From the NCBI GenBank assembly GCA_016194975.1, contig JACQAM010000003.1, positions 124,001 to 188,000 on the forward strand: a stretch of DNA of 64,000 nucleotides, written 5' to 3'. This document shows positions 17,903 through 26,966 of the stretch, one piece after another. Made by a program: the position numbers and the translations under genes. Under the pieces are notes generated by a model that was not told the DNA's origin, searched no databases, and worked only from the letters and a program-made list of their open reading frames with translations. The stretch comes from Bacteroidota bacterium. Lineage in GTDB: Bacteria; Bacteroidota; Bacteroidia; Palsa-965. Numbering within the stretch: position 1 is the first letter of the stretch; the number at the start of each line of letters is the position of its first letter.

Positions 17903-17910
17903 TATCTTCG
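17903..17910 (+). promoter_or_regulatory. Putative -7 box TATCTTCG upstream of the TMTC-like gene
   Basis: TATCTTCG is a TAnnTTyG variant ending 6 nt before the ATG at 17917, which again implies an almost leaderless transcript. Confidence 0.3.
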
Positions 17911-17916
17911 TTACTT

Positions 17917-20211
17917 ATGAAAACGGTTCGCCGTACTGCAACGACAAAAAAAAATGTGGGGCCGGAACTGAAGCTTCACAAACAGCCCGCCTTCCTCATC
18001 AGCTCGCTAATTGTTCTGTTGCTTCTCATCTGGAGTTACAGCAATCATTTCAATAATCCGTTTTATTTCGACGATGCACATACGATCGAGAACAACACTG
18101 CGATCCGCCACCTGAGTAATATTCCCCGTTTTTTCACTGACGCATCTACCTTCAGCACGCTTCCTGCGAATCAGGCGTACCGGCCCGGGCTTACCACGCT
18201 CAATGCCATTGACACAAAACTGAGCGGAGGAACTCCGAATGCAAAAATATTTCACATCGATATTTTTATCACGTATGTCGTTCTTGGATTTTTATTTTTC
18301 GGATTTCTTCTTCACATTTTCAGAATAAGTTTTCCTGAAATAAATTATGCGCACTGGCTTGCGCTCGCGGGAACCGGGTTTTTTATGCTGCACACCGCGA
18401 ATGCAGAAACCATCAACTATATTATTTCCCGCGACGATTCTTTTTCCACGATGGCAGTTCTTGCCGCATTCAATTTGTATTTCTATTCCGAAATGGCCGG
18501 AAAAAAATTATTATTTCTCATTCCCGTCTTCATCGGATTTTTTGTGAAGGAGCCGACCATTATGTTCGCACCGATGTTGTTGGTTTGGATCTGGCTTTTT
18601 GGCGAAGGATGGAAAAAGAAACCGAATACATTTCATCTCTTCATGGCATTTGCACTCGGGGCAATATTATTTCTTCTGTCGCGATCCATGACTCCTCCCA
18701 ATTGGAAACCGGGTGGCGGTGAATGGTATTACTATCTCGCAACGCAGGCTTTCGTCATTGTACATTACATTAATAATTTCATTCTTCCCCTGAAACTCAG
18801 TGCCGATACCGACTGGGGCCCGGTGAATAGTTTTACGGATGATCGCGTGATGGCAGGTGCCGCTGTGATCCTGCTTTTATTTTTACTCGCGTGGAAATGC
18901 TCGAAACATCAGCGCACAAAACCGATCACCTTCGGAATCCTTTGGTTCTTTCTTGCACTCGCTCCTACCTCTTCTGTTTTTCCGCTCGCCGAAGTGCTCA
19001 ATGATCATCGGCCGTTCTTCGCTTACATCGGTTTGGTAATTGTGGTGGTTTGTTGCGCTGCACTGCTTCTTGAGAAAGCAAAAGAATTTCAGAAAACTAA
19101 AATTGTAAAACAATTACTCATCGCGTTCACAGGAATTGTTCTCGTTGCACACGCCATAGGAACGCATCGCCGGAATATTATCTGGCAATCGCCGAATTCA
19201 CTCTGGAAAGATGTGACAGAAAAAAGTCCGGGTAACGGGCGTGGGTGGATGCAGTACGGGATCGCACTGATGGGCGACACGTCGAAAATAAAACTCGACA
19301 GTGCAATTATTTGTTTTAATAAAGGATTGGAATTCTATCCTTACTATTCTTACCTCCACATCAATCTGGCAATTGCAAAAGCAAGAGAGGGTTTTGATTC
19401 AGAAGCGGAATTTCATTACAAATTCGCTTTGCACCAGGATACACTGAACCCGGAATGTTATTATTGGTACGGAAAATTCCTCGTGTCACGCGGCAGAGAT
19501 GCAGAAGCAATGCGTCTTTTTAATCTCGGACATAAGGTGAGTCCGCAACACGATGGGATTAACACCTTTCTCGCAACGCTGCAGAATGTAACGCCTGTTA
19601 ATTCAAACAATGCTACACCCATAATTTCTGCAGAACTTCTTGCGAAAAATAATCCGACTGCAGATAATTATGTGAACCTGAGTTTGCAGTATTACAATGC
19701 AGCGCGTTACCAGGAAAGTGCAGACGCCGCGTTGCAAGCCGCGAAGATCGATAGCAATTATGCACTTGCTTATAATAATATCTGCGCTGCTTACAATAAA
19801 CTCGGCGAGTGGGATAAAGCAGTTGCTGCCGGTGAAAAAGCACTGCTGAAAGATCCGAAAAACCAAAGAGTACACGCCAATCTTCTTGTTGCAAAAACCA
19901 GCCAGATGAAATTTGATTCATTGATAAGCAAAGCGGTGAAAATGCATTCCGATTCTCAGTGGTTGATCACCAGCACTACCTGGTATGAATCCGGAATTTA
20001 TCACAAAGCGATCGATGCGGCCAATGAAGCGTTGAAGATCAATCCGAAAAATTATGATGCTTACACGAATATATGCGCATCGGAAAATCAACTGAAAGAA
20101 TGGGACAAAGCGATCGCGGCAGGAGAAAAAGCAGTGGCGCTTGCACCGGATAATATACTTGCGAAAAATAATTTAGCGGAAGCACAAAAAGGAAAAGCGG
20201 GCGCGAAATAA
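17917..20211 (+). CDS. TMTC/PMT-like membrane protein with C-terminal TPR repeats
   Basis: This 764-residue protein has a polytopic N-terminal half (first membrane segment at about residues 28-46) and a C-terminal half made of tetratricopeptide repeats (about residues 425-760, for example YALAYNNICAAYNKLGEWDKAVAAGEKAL). The first extracytoplasmic loop has FDDAHTIENN and later YRPGLTTLNAID, the pattern of GT-C mannosyltransferase-like TMTC proteins; the DD pair is the probable catalytic acidic site. A lipid-linked sugar donor and protein O-glycosylation are inferred by analogy. It is followed 88 nt later by a carbamoyltransferase, a common partner in glycan decoration. Confidence 0.8.
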   Translation: MKTVRRTATTKKNVGPELKLHKQPAFLISSLIVLLLLIWSYSNHFNNPFYFDDAHTIENNTAIRHLSNIPRFFTDASTFSTLPANQAYRPGLTTLNAIDTKLSGGTPNAKIFHIDIFITYVVLGFLFFGFLLHIFRISFPEINYAHWLALAGTGFFMLHTANAETINYIISRDDSFSTMAVLAAFNLYFYSEMAGKKLLFLIPVFIGFFVKEPTIMFAPMLLVWIWLFGEGWKKKPNTFHLFMAFALGAILFLLSRSMTPPNWKPGGGEWYYYLATQAFVIVHYINNFILPLKLSADTDWGPVNSFTDDRVMAGAAVILLLFLLAWKCSKHQRTKPITFGILWFFLALAPTSSVFPLAEVLNDHRPFFAYIGLVIVVVCCAALLLEKAKEFQKTKIVKQLLIAFTGIVLVAHAIGTHRRNIIWQSPNSLWKDVTEKSPGNGRGWMQYGIALMGDTSKIKLDSAIICFNKGLEFYPYYSYLHINLAIAKAREGFDSEAEFHYKFALHQDTLNPECYYWYGKFLVSRGRDAEAMRLFNLGHKVSPQHDGINTFLATLQNVTPVNSNNATPIISAELLAKNNPTADNYVNLSLQYYNAARYQESADAALQAAKIDSNYALAYNNICAAYNKLGEWDKAVAAGEKALLKDPKNQRVHANLLVAKTSQMKFDSLISKAVKMHSDSQWLITSTTWYESGIYHKAIDAANEALKINPKNYDAYTNICASENQLKEWDKAIAAGEKAVALAPDNILAKNNLAEAQKGKAGAK

Positions 20212-20299
20212 TGTGCTAATTTAAAATGGACAAAATAATATTAATTGGTGAGTGGTTTTTTCAAACTTCATTAACTCAATAACCCAATAACCAACCACA

Positions 20300-22054
20300 G
20301 TGAATATTCTCGGTTTCAATTGTTACGGTCACGATTCTGCAGCGGTGCTGGTGGTGAATGATGAAGTTGTTTTTGCCGTGGAAGAAGAGCGGTTGAACCG
20401 GAAAAAACATTTCGGCGGAATTCCTGAGCACGCCATACGCGCCTGTCTCGCGCACGCGAATCTCACGCTCGCCGATATTGATCACATCGGATTTTTCTGG
20501 AAGCCCTCGATCTCTTATTCTAAAATTCCCGTTTACCTTCTGAAATACTGGCACAAAGTCCCCACGCTTCTCCGCGAACAAAAAACTTTTTCTGTCGAGG
20601 AAAATCTCGGCATGCTGAATTATCTGAAGGATATGAAAAAACTTCCGGAGACGCTGAGAAAAATGTTTCCGACGGAGCGTCCGGCAAAATTCAAATTTCA
20701 TTTACTCGAACATCATTTCTGTCACGCCGCAAGTTGCTTCTATCCTACTCCATTCGAAGACGCAGCCATTCTCACAATAGACGGCGCGGGCGAGTGGACG
20801 ACGAGTATGCTCGCGCACGGAAAAGGAAATTCCATCACGCGTATTGGTGGAGTGAACACACCTTATTCACTCGGCGCATTTTACCAGGCAGTGTCACGCC
20901 ATCTCGGATTCAAACTCATCGAAGGCCCCGGAAAATTAATGGGGCTTGCTTCATACGGAAATCCGGATACTGACGTGTACAAAAAAATGCGCGAGATCAT
21001 AAAACTTACCGGCGACGGCGGATTTAAATTCAACATGTCGTACCTGAGTTATCATTACACGAGAAAAACAGGAGTGACAAAAAAATTCACCGATGCTTTC
21101 GGTCCGTCGAAAGATAAAGGCGCTGATTGGAGCGATCATGAACTGAATGTTGCCGCAGCAGCGCAGCATATTGTGGAAGATGTAATTCTGCACATGGTGC
21201 GCACGCTGAAGAAAAAAACAAATTCCGAAAATCTCTGCATGGCCGGCGGTGTTGCGCTGAACAGTGTTACAAACGGACTGATCGCAAAAGAAAATCTTTT
21301 TAAAAATATTTTCATTCAACCTGCAGCCGGCGATTCAGGAACAGCAATGGGAGCTGCGTTGCTTTTGAATCACCGGGAATTTAACCGGAAGAGAAAGTGG
21401 ATCATGAAGACGGCTTTTCTCGGGCCGGAATATTCCAGCGAAGAATACGAGCGTGCAATAAAAAATTCCGGTTTACCTTTTGTTCGCTCATCACGATTCA
21501 ATGAATTTGCAGCGAAAAAACTTTCTGAAAATAAAATTCTCGGTTGGTTCCAGGGCAGAATGGAATTCGGTCCGCGTGCATTGGGAAACCGCAGCATCAT
21601 CACTTCTCCGCTTCATCCCGATATGAAAGCGATCGTGAACGCGCGCGTCAAATTCCGCGAAGCATTCCGTCCGTTCGCTGCGATCGTTCCCGAAGAAGAT
21701 TGCGGGAAATATTTCGACAACGATTTTCCAAATCCGTATATGCTTTTCGTTTACAATGTAAAAAAAGAATATCTCGGAAAAATGCCGGCGATCACGCACG
21801 TGGATCACAGCGTGCGCATACAAACGGTGAATGAAAATGAAAATCCGCAATTAAGAAACTTGCTCGAAGCTTTCAAAAAAGAAACGGATTGTTCTGTATT
21901 GCTCAACACTTCATTCAACATCAAAGGAGAACCGATCGTTGCATCGCCGGAAGATGCGGTGAAAAGTTTTGCAGCAGCGGATATGGATTATTTAGTGATG
22001 GGAGATTTTATTGTAGCGAAGATGAATGATGAAAAGAGTTTACCGAAGGACTAA
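20300..22054 (+). CDS. Carbamoyltransferase, NodU/CmcH family
   Basis: Transfers a carbamoyl group from carbamoyl phosphate through a carbamoyl-adenylate to a hydroxyl acceptor, usually a sugar or antibiotic. The 584-residue protein starts at GTG 20300 with ILGFNCYGHDSAAVLV. It has the N-terminal HHFCHAASCFYPTPF and DGAGEW motifs of the actin-like carbamoyl-adenylate domain. The C-terminal YrdC-like/NodU domain contains FGPRALGNRSI, FREAFRPFAA and NTSFNIKGEPIV. The acceptor is unknown; a surface glycan sugar fits the preceding TMTC-like gene. GTG is used because no upstream ATG stays in frame. Confidence 0.92.
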   Translation: MNILGFNCYGHDSAAVLVVNDEVVFAVEEERLNRKKHFGGIPEHAIRACLAHANLTLADIDHIGFFWKPSISYSKIPVYLLKYWHKVPTLLREQKTFSVEENLGMLNYLKDMKKLPETLRKMFPTERPAKFKFHLLEHHFCHAASCFYPTPFEDAAILTIDGAGEWTTSMLAHGKGNSITRIGGVNTPYSLGAFYQAVSRHLGFKLIEGPGKLMGLASYGNPDTDVYKKMREIIKLTGDGGFKFNMSYLSYHYTRKTGVTKKFTDAFGPSKDKGADWSDHELNVAAAAQHIVEDVILHMVRTLKKKTNSENLCMAGGVALNSVTNGLIAKENLFKNIFIQPAAGDSGTAMGAALLLNHREFNRKRKWIMKTAFLGPEYSSEEYERAIKNSGLPFVRSSRFNEFAAKKLSENKILGWFQGRMEFGPRALGNRSIITSPLHPDMKAIVNARVKFREAFRPFAAIVPEEDCGKYFDNDFPNPYMLFVYNVKKEYLGKMPAITHVDHSVRIQTVNENENPQLRNLLEAFKKETDCSVLLNTSFNIKGEPIVASPEDAVKSFAAADMDYLVMGDFIVAKMNDEKSLPKD

Positions 22055-22097
22055 AATTTTTGATTATGGATTTTTGATTTTAGATTCAAAAATAATA

Positions 22098-23327
22098 ATG
22101 CGCAATAAATTCATACTCACTTCTCTCGTTACACTTTTCACTTTCCTTGCAGGCGGGAATTTTTCTGCACAATCTTTACTCATTAAAAAAACTTACGTTA
22201 AGCCCGCCGACTACCAGCAATGGTGGGAAGCTGCTTTTTCCTATGAGAACGAATACGATTCTCTCGGAAGAAAAACAACGGAGACTACAAAAAAACAGGA
22301 TCCAAAAACGGGAGCGTGGATTCAATTTGCCATTGACAATTATTCTTACAATTCGACCGGGAAACAATCTTTGAAAATCCATTACCGCGATTATAATGGA
22401 ACAACAGGCATGATCCCGGAAGGGCGGCTTGAAAATTTTTATAACCGGAATGGTTTTTTATCCGAAAGCACTTACTCGCTCTGGGATAAGGACACGCAAT
22501 CATGGAAAAAAGATTACTCCGATTTTTATCTCGTCGATAGTTCAGGAACTATTCTGTGTGATACGATGAAGGTTTGGTACAGTGATAAATCCGAATGGGA
22601 AGACAGACAGTACACAAAAACCGGGAAGGGACTTGGTAAAACTTTCAATCCGTGGGATCCGAAGACAACTTATAAATGGGAAAACAACGGATGGACAGCA
22701 GTAGAAAAGATCACTACAACTTTTGATTCTGCCAGCAATTCAATAACCGTTCATGAATCTGATCTGAATTATGGAGGCATCGGCTGGCATGATGAAGGAT
22801 TCACCACGAGATATTATGATCCTAAAGGAAGAGTTGAGAAATTAGTTTGCGGAATTTACCCTGACTCATCTATTGCATTGTATGGAAATGAAACGCGGAA
22901 ATATTATTACGATGAATATGGAGACAATATCCGGATCGAAAAATTTACATGGAACAGGAAAACAAATCAAGTGGATGATCTAGGAACTGAGATCATGGTT
23001 TACAAACATCTTGCGAAACCAAAACAAAACGTGCTCACAAAAAATGATACGGCGAAAGGAACACAAATGCTTCTTGCGGATAATGATATTCTGCTTTCAC
23101 TTTCTCCGAAAAAGGATTCGCTGAAAATAACCAGAACAGGAAATGCGAATACAGAAAGTACGATTACTATTTTTGATGCGAGAGGAAATATGATCGCTTC
23201 TTTCGGAATGAAGGGAACTGAAATGACGATCAGTGTTGCCGAACTGCGGGCAGGATTCTATAATCTTTCACTCGAAAATGTTGATGATAATATTTTTGTG
23301 CTGAAGAATCTCGCGATCGAACGATGA
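22098..23327 (+). CDS. Secreted protein with YD-like repeats and T9SS-like C-terminus
   Basis: A 409-residue secreted protein. The ATG at 22098 starts a signal peptide (MRNKFILTSLVTLFTFLAGG...SAQ); the frame continues upstream to 22026 without a plausible start. The body is rich in short Tyr/Asp/Gly strands of the type seen in RHS/YD repeats (NSTGKQSLKIHYRDYNG, YYDPKGRVEKL, YYYDEYGDNIRIEKF). The C-terminal approximately 80 residues (STITIFDARGNMIASF...LRAGFYNLSLEN) look like a T9SS type A sorting domain. Cell-surface or secreted; function unknown. Confidence 0.75.
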   Translation: MRNKFILTSLVTLFTFLAGGNFSAQSLLIKKTYVKPADYQQWWEAAFSYENEYDSLGRKTTETTKKQDPKTGAWIQFAIDNYSYNSTGKQSLKIHYRDYNGTTGMIPEGRLENFYNRNGFLSESTYSLWDKDTQSWKKDYSDFYLVDSSGTILCDTMKVWYSDKSEWEDRQYTKTGKGLGKTFNPWDPKTTYKWENNGWTAVEKITTTFDSASNSITVHESDLNYGGIGWHDEGFTTRYYDPKGRVEKLVCGIYPDSSIALYGNETRKYYYDEYGDNIRIEKFTWNRKTNQVDDLGTEIMVYKHLAKPKQNVLTKNDTAKGTQMLLADNDILLSLSPKKDSLKITRTGNANTESTITIFDARGNMIASFGMKGTEMTISVAELRAGFYNLSLENVDDNIFVLKNLAIER

Positions 23328-23342
23328 AAGATTTAGCCCCGA

Positions 23343-24209
23343 TCAGATGGTGAATTCCTGTCGCAGCATTTCTTTCCCGGTGCTGCTGGTATAAACAACA
23401 GCGTACGTTCCCGGTTTCCATCCCTGCACTTTCAATTCAAAATCAAAAGTGATGTCGCCTGCTTCACAATGTGTTTTATTTGGATTCTGAAAAAGTACGC
23501 GGCCGGTGGCGTCCACAATTTTTCCCTGCAATTCCACATCATCATCAGAATGGAATTCTATTGTGCCTTTCACTTCATCCGGCACACGCACAATCTGGTT
23601 CTCTTCATTCGTGGTGATATACTCTTTGGTATTGTACCAGGTTTCTTTCTGCCCCGTTAGTGAGCAAACATATTTCCGCAAGGCACCGGCTGTTTCTTCA
23701 TCACCGGAAATATCCGACACACTTTCACTGTCGGTCACACACCAGATGCCTGACTGAATAAGACCGATATCATTCACTTTTGCGGAATCGAGATAATGAA
23801 CAAGTTTCTGAAGACTGGAATTCTGCGTGTTTGAAATGGTGAACGTGGATTGTAAAGAAGGGCAATTATCATTTGCCTCGGTACAGAACGCATTGATGTT
23901 GATCATTTTTGTTTCTGATTTTCCGAGCACGAAAACCTGTTGATCCGGCATCACGAGTGTTTGTTCATTACTATCATCGGGAACAAAAGTTGTTCCGCGG
24001 GGCAATTCCACATTCAGCAATCCGCCGGAAATATTGGTCACTTGTAAATTGATGGAATTCCCCTCGAAAGTTCCTGTAGGAATGATCTTCATCGTGATCT
24101 TTTTTTCATCGAGTACCTGCCGGAAGGGAACCGGTGCATTCGATCCGGTGAAGGAAAAAAAAGTAATGCTGCCTGTGCAGAGCATAAAAATATTCCGGGA
24201 GATACGCAT
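23343..24209 (-). CDS. Secreted protein of unknown function
   Basis: A 288-residue protein with an N-terminal signal (MRISRNIFMLCTGSITFFSFTGS). The mature part is beta-rich and ends with a probable Ig-like domain, QGWKPGTYAVVYTSSTGKEMLRQEFTI. Several cysteines (NAFCTEANDNCPSL, IWCVTD) suggest disulfides. A central stretch, IQSGIWCVTDSES, is the most distinctive motif but was not matched to a named family. It is convergent with the preceding YD-like gene with 15 bp between stops. No function is proposed. Confidence 0.65.
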   Translation of the reverse strand: MRISRNIFMLCTGSITFFSFTGSNAPVPFRQVLDEKKITMKIIPTGTFEGNSINLQVTNISGGLLNVELPRGTTFVPDDSNEQTLVMPDQQVFVLGKSETKMININAFCTEANDNCPSLQSTFTISNTQNSSLQKLVHYLDSAKVNDIGLIQSGIWCVTDSESVSDISGDEETAGALRKYVCSLTGQKETWYNTKEYITTNEENQIVRVPDEVKGTIEFHSDDDVELQGKIVDATGRVLFQNPNKTHCEAGDITFDFELKVQGWKPGTYAVVYTSSTGKEMLRQEFTI

Positions 24210-24350
24210 CGCTGAAAAGTTTTATTTCGTTTTACGGTGAAAGCTATATAGAAATAACGGTGCAGCGATGAGATTATTTTGTGAAGACTGATACGGCAAA
24301 AGGCGTATTCGATGAATTCCGGGTACTGAATTTATTCCTGGAATAATTTT

Positions 24351-25913
24351 TTACTTAGAGACAATCAACAATTTTTCTTCTTCCATTTTATTCCCATTCC
24401 GCATTATCAAAAAATAAATCCCTTCTGAAAATTCCGCAATGTCAATTTCATTTTTCCCGGCAGGAATATTTTTTCTCATCACTACTCTTCCCTGCATATC
24501 AACGATTGTAATTTCAGAATTTTCTCCGGCAAAAATATTCACAACATCATTTGCCGGATTTGGAAAAACATTGAACTCAGAACCCTGAACATTAAACCCG
24601 TCTTCCCCGGTAGGCCCCGAACAATAAACGGTCGCGGCCATATTCGCGGTGAGTTGCCCCGGTATTCCGAGATTAGTGGAATAATATTCTGCATTTGCAT
24701 TTCCACCGGTGTACGTAACAATAGGAATTGTTGTAACAGGAATGGTAACAACAGAATCGCGGCAGCCGCTTTGCCCGAGTGAATTTGTTTTCACGCACCA
24801 GCTCGACCGGCCGTTGCTTGCACCATAATTACTTCCTGCAATGAAAAAACCTGCATCGGCACATTCGGCAACCGTAAATAATTTATCGTCCACACCGGGC
24901 GCACCATATTCTTTACTCCATGAAATATTTCCGCTCGTATCTGTTTTAATGAGATAACTATCGTTATACAATCCCAGCGACTGATTGATATAATATCCGC
25001 CGATGAGTAAATTATTATCCTGTGTTTTCAGTAACGTCCAGGCGCCATCATATTCCTCGTAATTTTTTTGCCAGCGGAAATTCCCGGAAGTGTCGGTCTT
25101 CGCGAGAAAAATATTATCGATCGTGGCATTGTACAATCCTTCGCCGGAAAAATAAAATCCAACGCCGGGATATTCCTGGAAATCATAAATGCGATCGAAC
25201 CGCTGATTCTGCCCGAACGATTTCGCCCAGAGAATATTTCCATTGTTATCGAGCCGCACGAGATACGCTTCCGTTCCCACACCTGATGCGTAAGATGCCG
25301 TATAACCTGCGCACAAATAGCCGCCGGTAGAAACAGGTTTCGCCGCAAAAAATTCTTCGCCCTGAGTTCCTCCTATATATTTCGACCATTGCAAAACACC
25401 ATTCGAATCGACTTTTATAACGTACGCGATCGGTTTAAATCCTGCGCCATTGATAGTATCGGCATAACCCGACATGATGAGTCCGCCATCGGGTGTGCGG
25501 GCGAGTGAATGCAATTCATCGGGCTCTGCATTTTTTCCATAACATTTCGACCAAAGGATCATTCCATTTGCATCGATCTTGGTAAGATAAAACTGGTAAT
25601 TGCTGCTCACGACATTTCCGCCACCGAGATAATAGGCCCCCCAATTGGTTTGCAACGCATGAGAAATTTTTACACCGCCCACCGTTCTCGACCATTGCAC
25701 TGCTCCTGAATTATCCATCTTCACAGCGAGTCCGCCATAAGGTGAACCGGATGAATATCCGCAAGCGAGGTAACCGCCATCGAGGGTAGAAATTCCACAA
25801 AGGAATTCATCATCATTGGCGACATCAAAATTTTTCTGAAAAGCCATTTGAGCCGGCGAAAAAAGGGGGACAAGAAATATTCCCGCGAGGAAAAAAGAAG
25901 TGAAAAGTTTCAT
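24351..25913 (-). CDS. T9SS type A secreted beta-propeller-like protein
   Basis: A 520-residue secreted protein with a signal peptide (MKLFTSFFLAGIFLVPLFSPAQ). Repeats of the kind GGYLACGYSSGS, GGLIMSGYAD and NNLLIGGYYIN, alternating with VDSNGVLQWSKYIGG, TDTSGNISWSKEYG, form roughly six to seven blades of a beta-propeller of the PQQ/Kelch-like type. The C-terminus, VFPNPANDVVNIFAGENSEITIVDMQGRVV... to EEEKLLIVSK, is a standard T9SS sorting domain. Expected at the cell surface or secreted. Confidence 0.9.
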   Translation of the reverse strand: MKLFTSFFLAGIFLVPLFSPAQMAFQKNFDVANDDEFLCGISTLDGGYLACGYSSGSPYGGLAVKMDNSGAVQWSRTVGGVKISHALQTNWGAYYLGGGNVVSSNYQFYLTKIDANGMILWSKCYGKNAEPDELHSLARTPDGGLIMSGYADTINGAGFKPIAYVIKVDSNGVLQWSKYIGGTQGEEFFAAKPVSTGGYLCAGYTASYASGVGTEAYLVRLDNNGNILWAKSFGQNQRFDRIYDFQEYPGVGFYFSGEGLYNATIDNIFLAKTDTSGNFRWQKNYEEYDGAWTLLKTQDNNLLIGGYYINQSLGLYNDSYLIKTDTSGNISWSKEYGAPGVDDKLFTVAECADAGFFIAGSNYGASNGRSSWCVKTNSLGQSGCRDSVVTIPVTTIPIVTYTGGNANAEYYSTNLGIPGQLTANMAATVYCSGPTGEDGFNVQGSEFNVFPNPANDVVNIFAGENSEITIVDMQGRVVMRKNIPAGKNEIDIAEFSEGIYFLIMRNGNKMEEEKLLIVSK

Positions 25914-26100
25914 GAGGTTGATTTTGCCTCTATAAAAGTAGGGAAACGAGATGAAACGGGTTCAATGGGAATTATCCGGCTAAGGCCGTGCTTGTTTTTT
26001 GTAAAAATTCCTGATTTTTTTTCAAACCCATGCAACCTATACCCAATTTCCTGCATCTACTAATTAAACAGGGCAACACAATTAGAAATAACTGTAAAAA

Positions 26101-26250
26101 AAGTACTCTGTTTACGTGTGTTTAACAAACCGGTTGGCTTACCGGAAAGTGGCGGGCAAAAAGGGTAGCCTTCTTCTCTTTGACGCTGCTGAAGGAATAA
26201 ATCGGTGTGTAACGCCTGATCTGCTTGGGAGAACAGATCGGGCGTTCTTT
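26101..26250 (+). ncRNA. Candidate structured small RNA with terminator
   Basis: This segment lies in about 670 bp without a gene, divergent from the T9SS gene and upstream of repeats. It contains a CCGGT(TGGCTT)ACCGG hairpin (26130-26145), a possible GGCTTACC/GGGTAGCC long-range pairing, a CCTTC/GAAGG pairing, and ends with a strong terminator stem. No known RNA family was recognised; it does not match 6S, SRP, tmRNA, RNase P or common riboswitch motifs by eye. The 5' end is uncertain. Confidence 0.35.
26211..26250 (+). terminator. Rho-independent-type terminator
   Basis: AACGCCTGATCTG (26211-26223) pairs with CAGATCGGGCGTT (26234-26246) over 13 bp with one U.G, around a 10-nt loop, followed by CTTT. 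No coding gene on the plus strand precedes it, which is the main reason for proposing a small RNA. Confidence 0.6.
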
Positions 26251-26254
26251 ATGT

Positions 26255-26582
26255 GTACGAACTACGAAATTGATGAAATACGAAATACGAAAAATTTACT
26301 AAAAGTTACCTGCCTACCGCAGGCAGGCAAAATACGAAAACGTGCGGAGTCATTGCGAGCAACACGAAGCAAGGTAGTGGCTCAGTTTGCTCTTTTCCGA
26401 TTCCACTTCGCGCCTTGGCGCCGCAGCCTGCCCTGAAGAATTGAAGGGCGGTTCCTAAACCATTCTTTTATTAAACCGCAAAGACGCTAAGGCGCTAAGA
26501 ATTTTCAAACTAACCCACTACCCGAAGCAATCTTGCGCGAGACAATTTGGTAACTTTTAGTAAATTTTTCGTATTTCGTACT
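26255..26582. repeat. Dispersed inverted-end repeat, copy 2 (interrupted by MITE)
   Basis: The left end contains GTACGAACTACGAAAT and TACTAAAAGTTACC; the right end is TAACTTTTAGTAAATTTTTC followed by GTATTTCGTACT. The right end stops 2 nt before the stop codon of the XRE gene at 26585. The interior matches the reverse complement of copy 1 (CGTGCGG..GTCATTGCGA.. and ..TCTTGCGCGAG.CAATTT), split by the MITE at 26373-26522. Confidence 0.75.
26373..26522. mobile_element. MITE-like element, copy B (150 bp, 8-bp target duplication)
   Basis: Ends GGTAGTGGCTCAGTTTG and CAAACTAACCCACTACC are inverted repeats with two mismatches. Perfect direct repeats CGAAGCAA flank it (26365-26372 and 26523-26530). 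It is nearly identical to copy A, apart from a small internal difference near GCGCCTTGGCGCCGCAGCC. It is inserted in dispersed repeat copy 2; copy 1 shows the same region without this insertion. Confidence 0.87.
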
Positions 26583-26584
26583 AC

Positions 26585-26815
26585 TCAGAATTTATCTCTC
26601 CTGAAAAACTCCTCCATCGTAATACCGTGTATTTCCAGGATGCGGGCGAGACTTTTTATGGTGATGTTGGTTTTTCCTTTTTCTATTCTCCAGTATTGCA
26701 TCCGGGAAAGATTATTTTCTACTGCAAATGATTCGTAACTTTTATATCCTTTTTTCTTCCTCAGCTGAGTCAGTTTATTTCCTATAGAAAGAAGAATGAT
26801 GTGGTGCTTATCCAT
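26585..26815 (-). CDS. XRE-family helix-turn-helix regulator
   Basis: A 76-residue DNA-binding protein made almost wholly of a Cro/C1-type HTH: IGNKLTQLRKKKGYKSYESFAVENNLSRMQYWRIEKGKTNITIKSLARILEI-type layout. The positions match helices 2-3 (YESFAVENNLSRMQYWRIE) of XRE proteins. Palindromes upstream (26841-26864, 26967-26983) are candidate autoregulatory operators. The target genes are not evident. There is no adjacent toxin, so it is not called an antitoxin. Confidence 0.88.
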   Translation of the reverse strand: MDKHHIILLSIGNKLTQLRKKKGYKSYESFAVENNLSRMQYWRIEKGKTNITIKSLARILEIHGITMEEFFRRDKF

Positions 26816-26840
26816 TCCCGAAAATTCCTAAAGAAACGCG

Positions 26841-26864
26841 ACACGTGTTACCACATATATGGTA
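26841..26864. promoter_or_regulatory. Adjacent palindromes upstream of the XRE gene
   Basis: ACACGTGT (26841-26848) is a perfect 8-bp palindrome and is followed directly by TACCACATATATGGTA (26849-26864), with TACCA/TGGTA arms. They lie 25-50 nt upstream of the XRE start, where an autoregulatory operator would be expected. Confidence 0.35.
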
Positions 26865-26966
26865 TCTATCAGTTAATACAACTTTTATGAGGTATTTTAT
26901 TAATTTCACGCTCACATTTATTCTACAATTTATGAAAGCTGAAAGAGATGTCAAACAGATATACAC

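Noticed and set aside
26101-26250. SRP, 6S, TPP or cobalamin RNA identity
   Set aside because: Conserved core motifs of these families could not be found, so only a generic RNA candidate is given.
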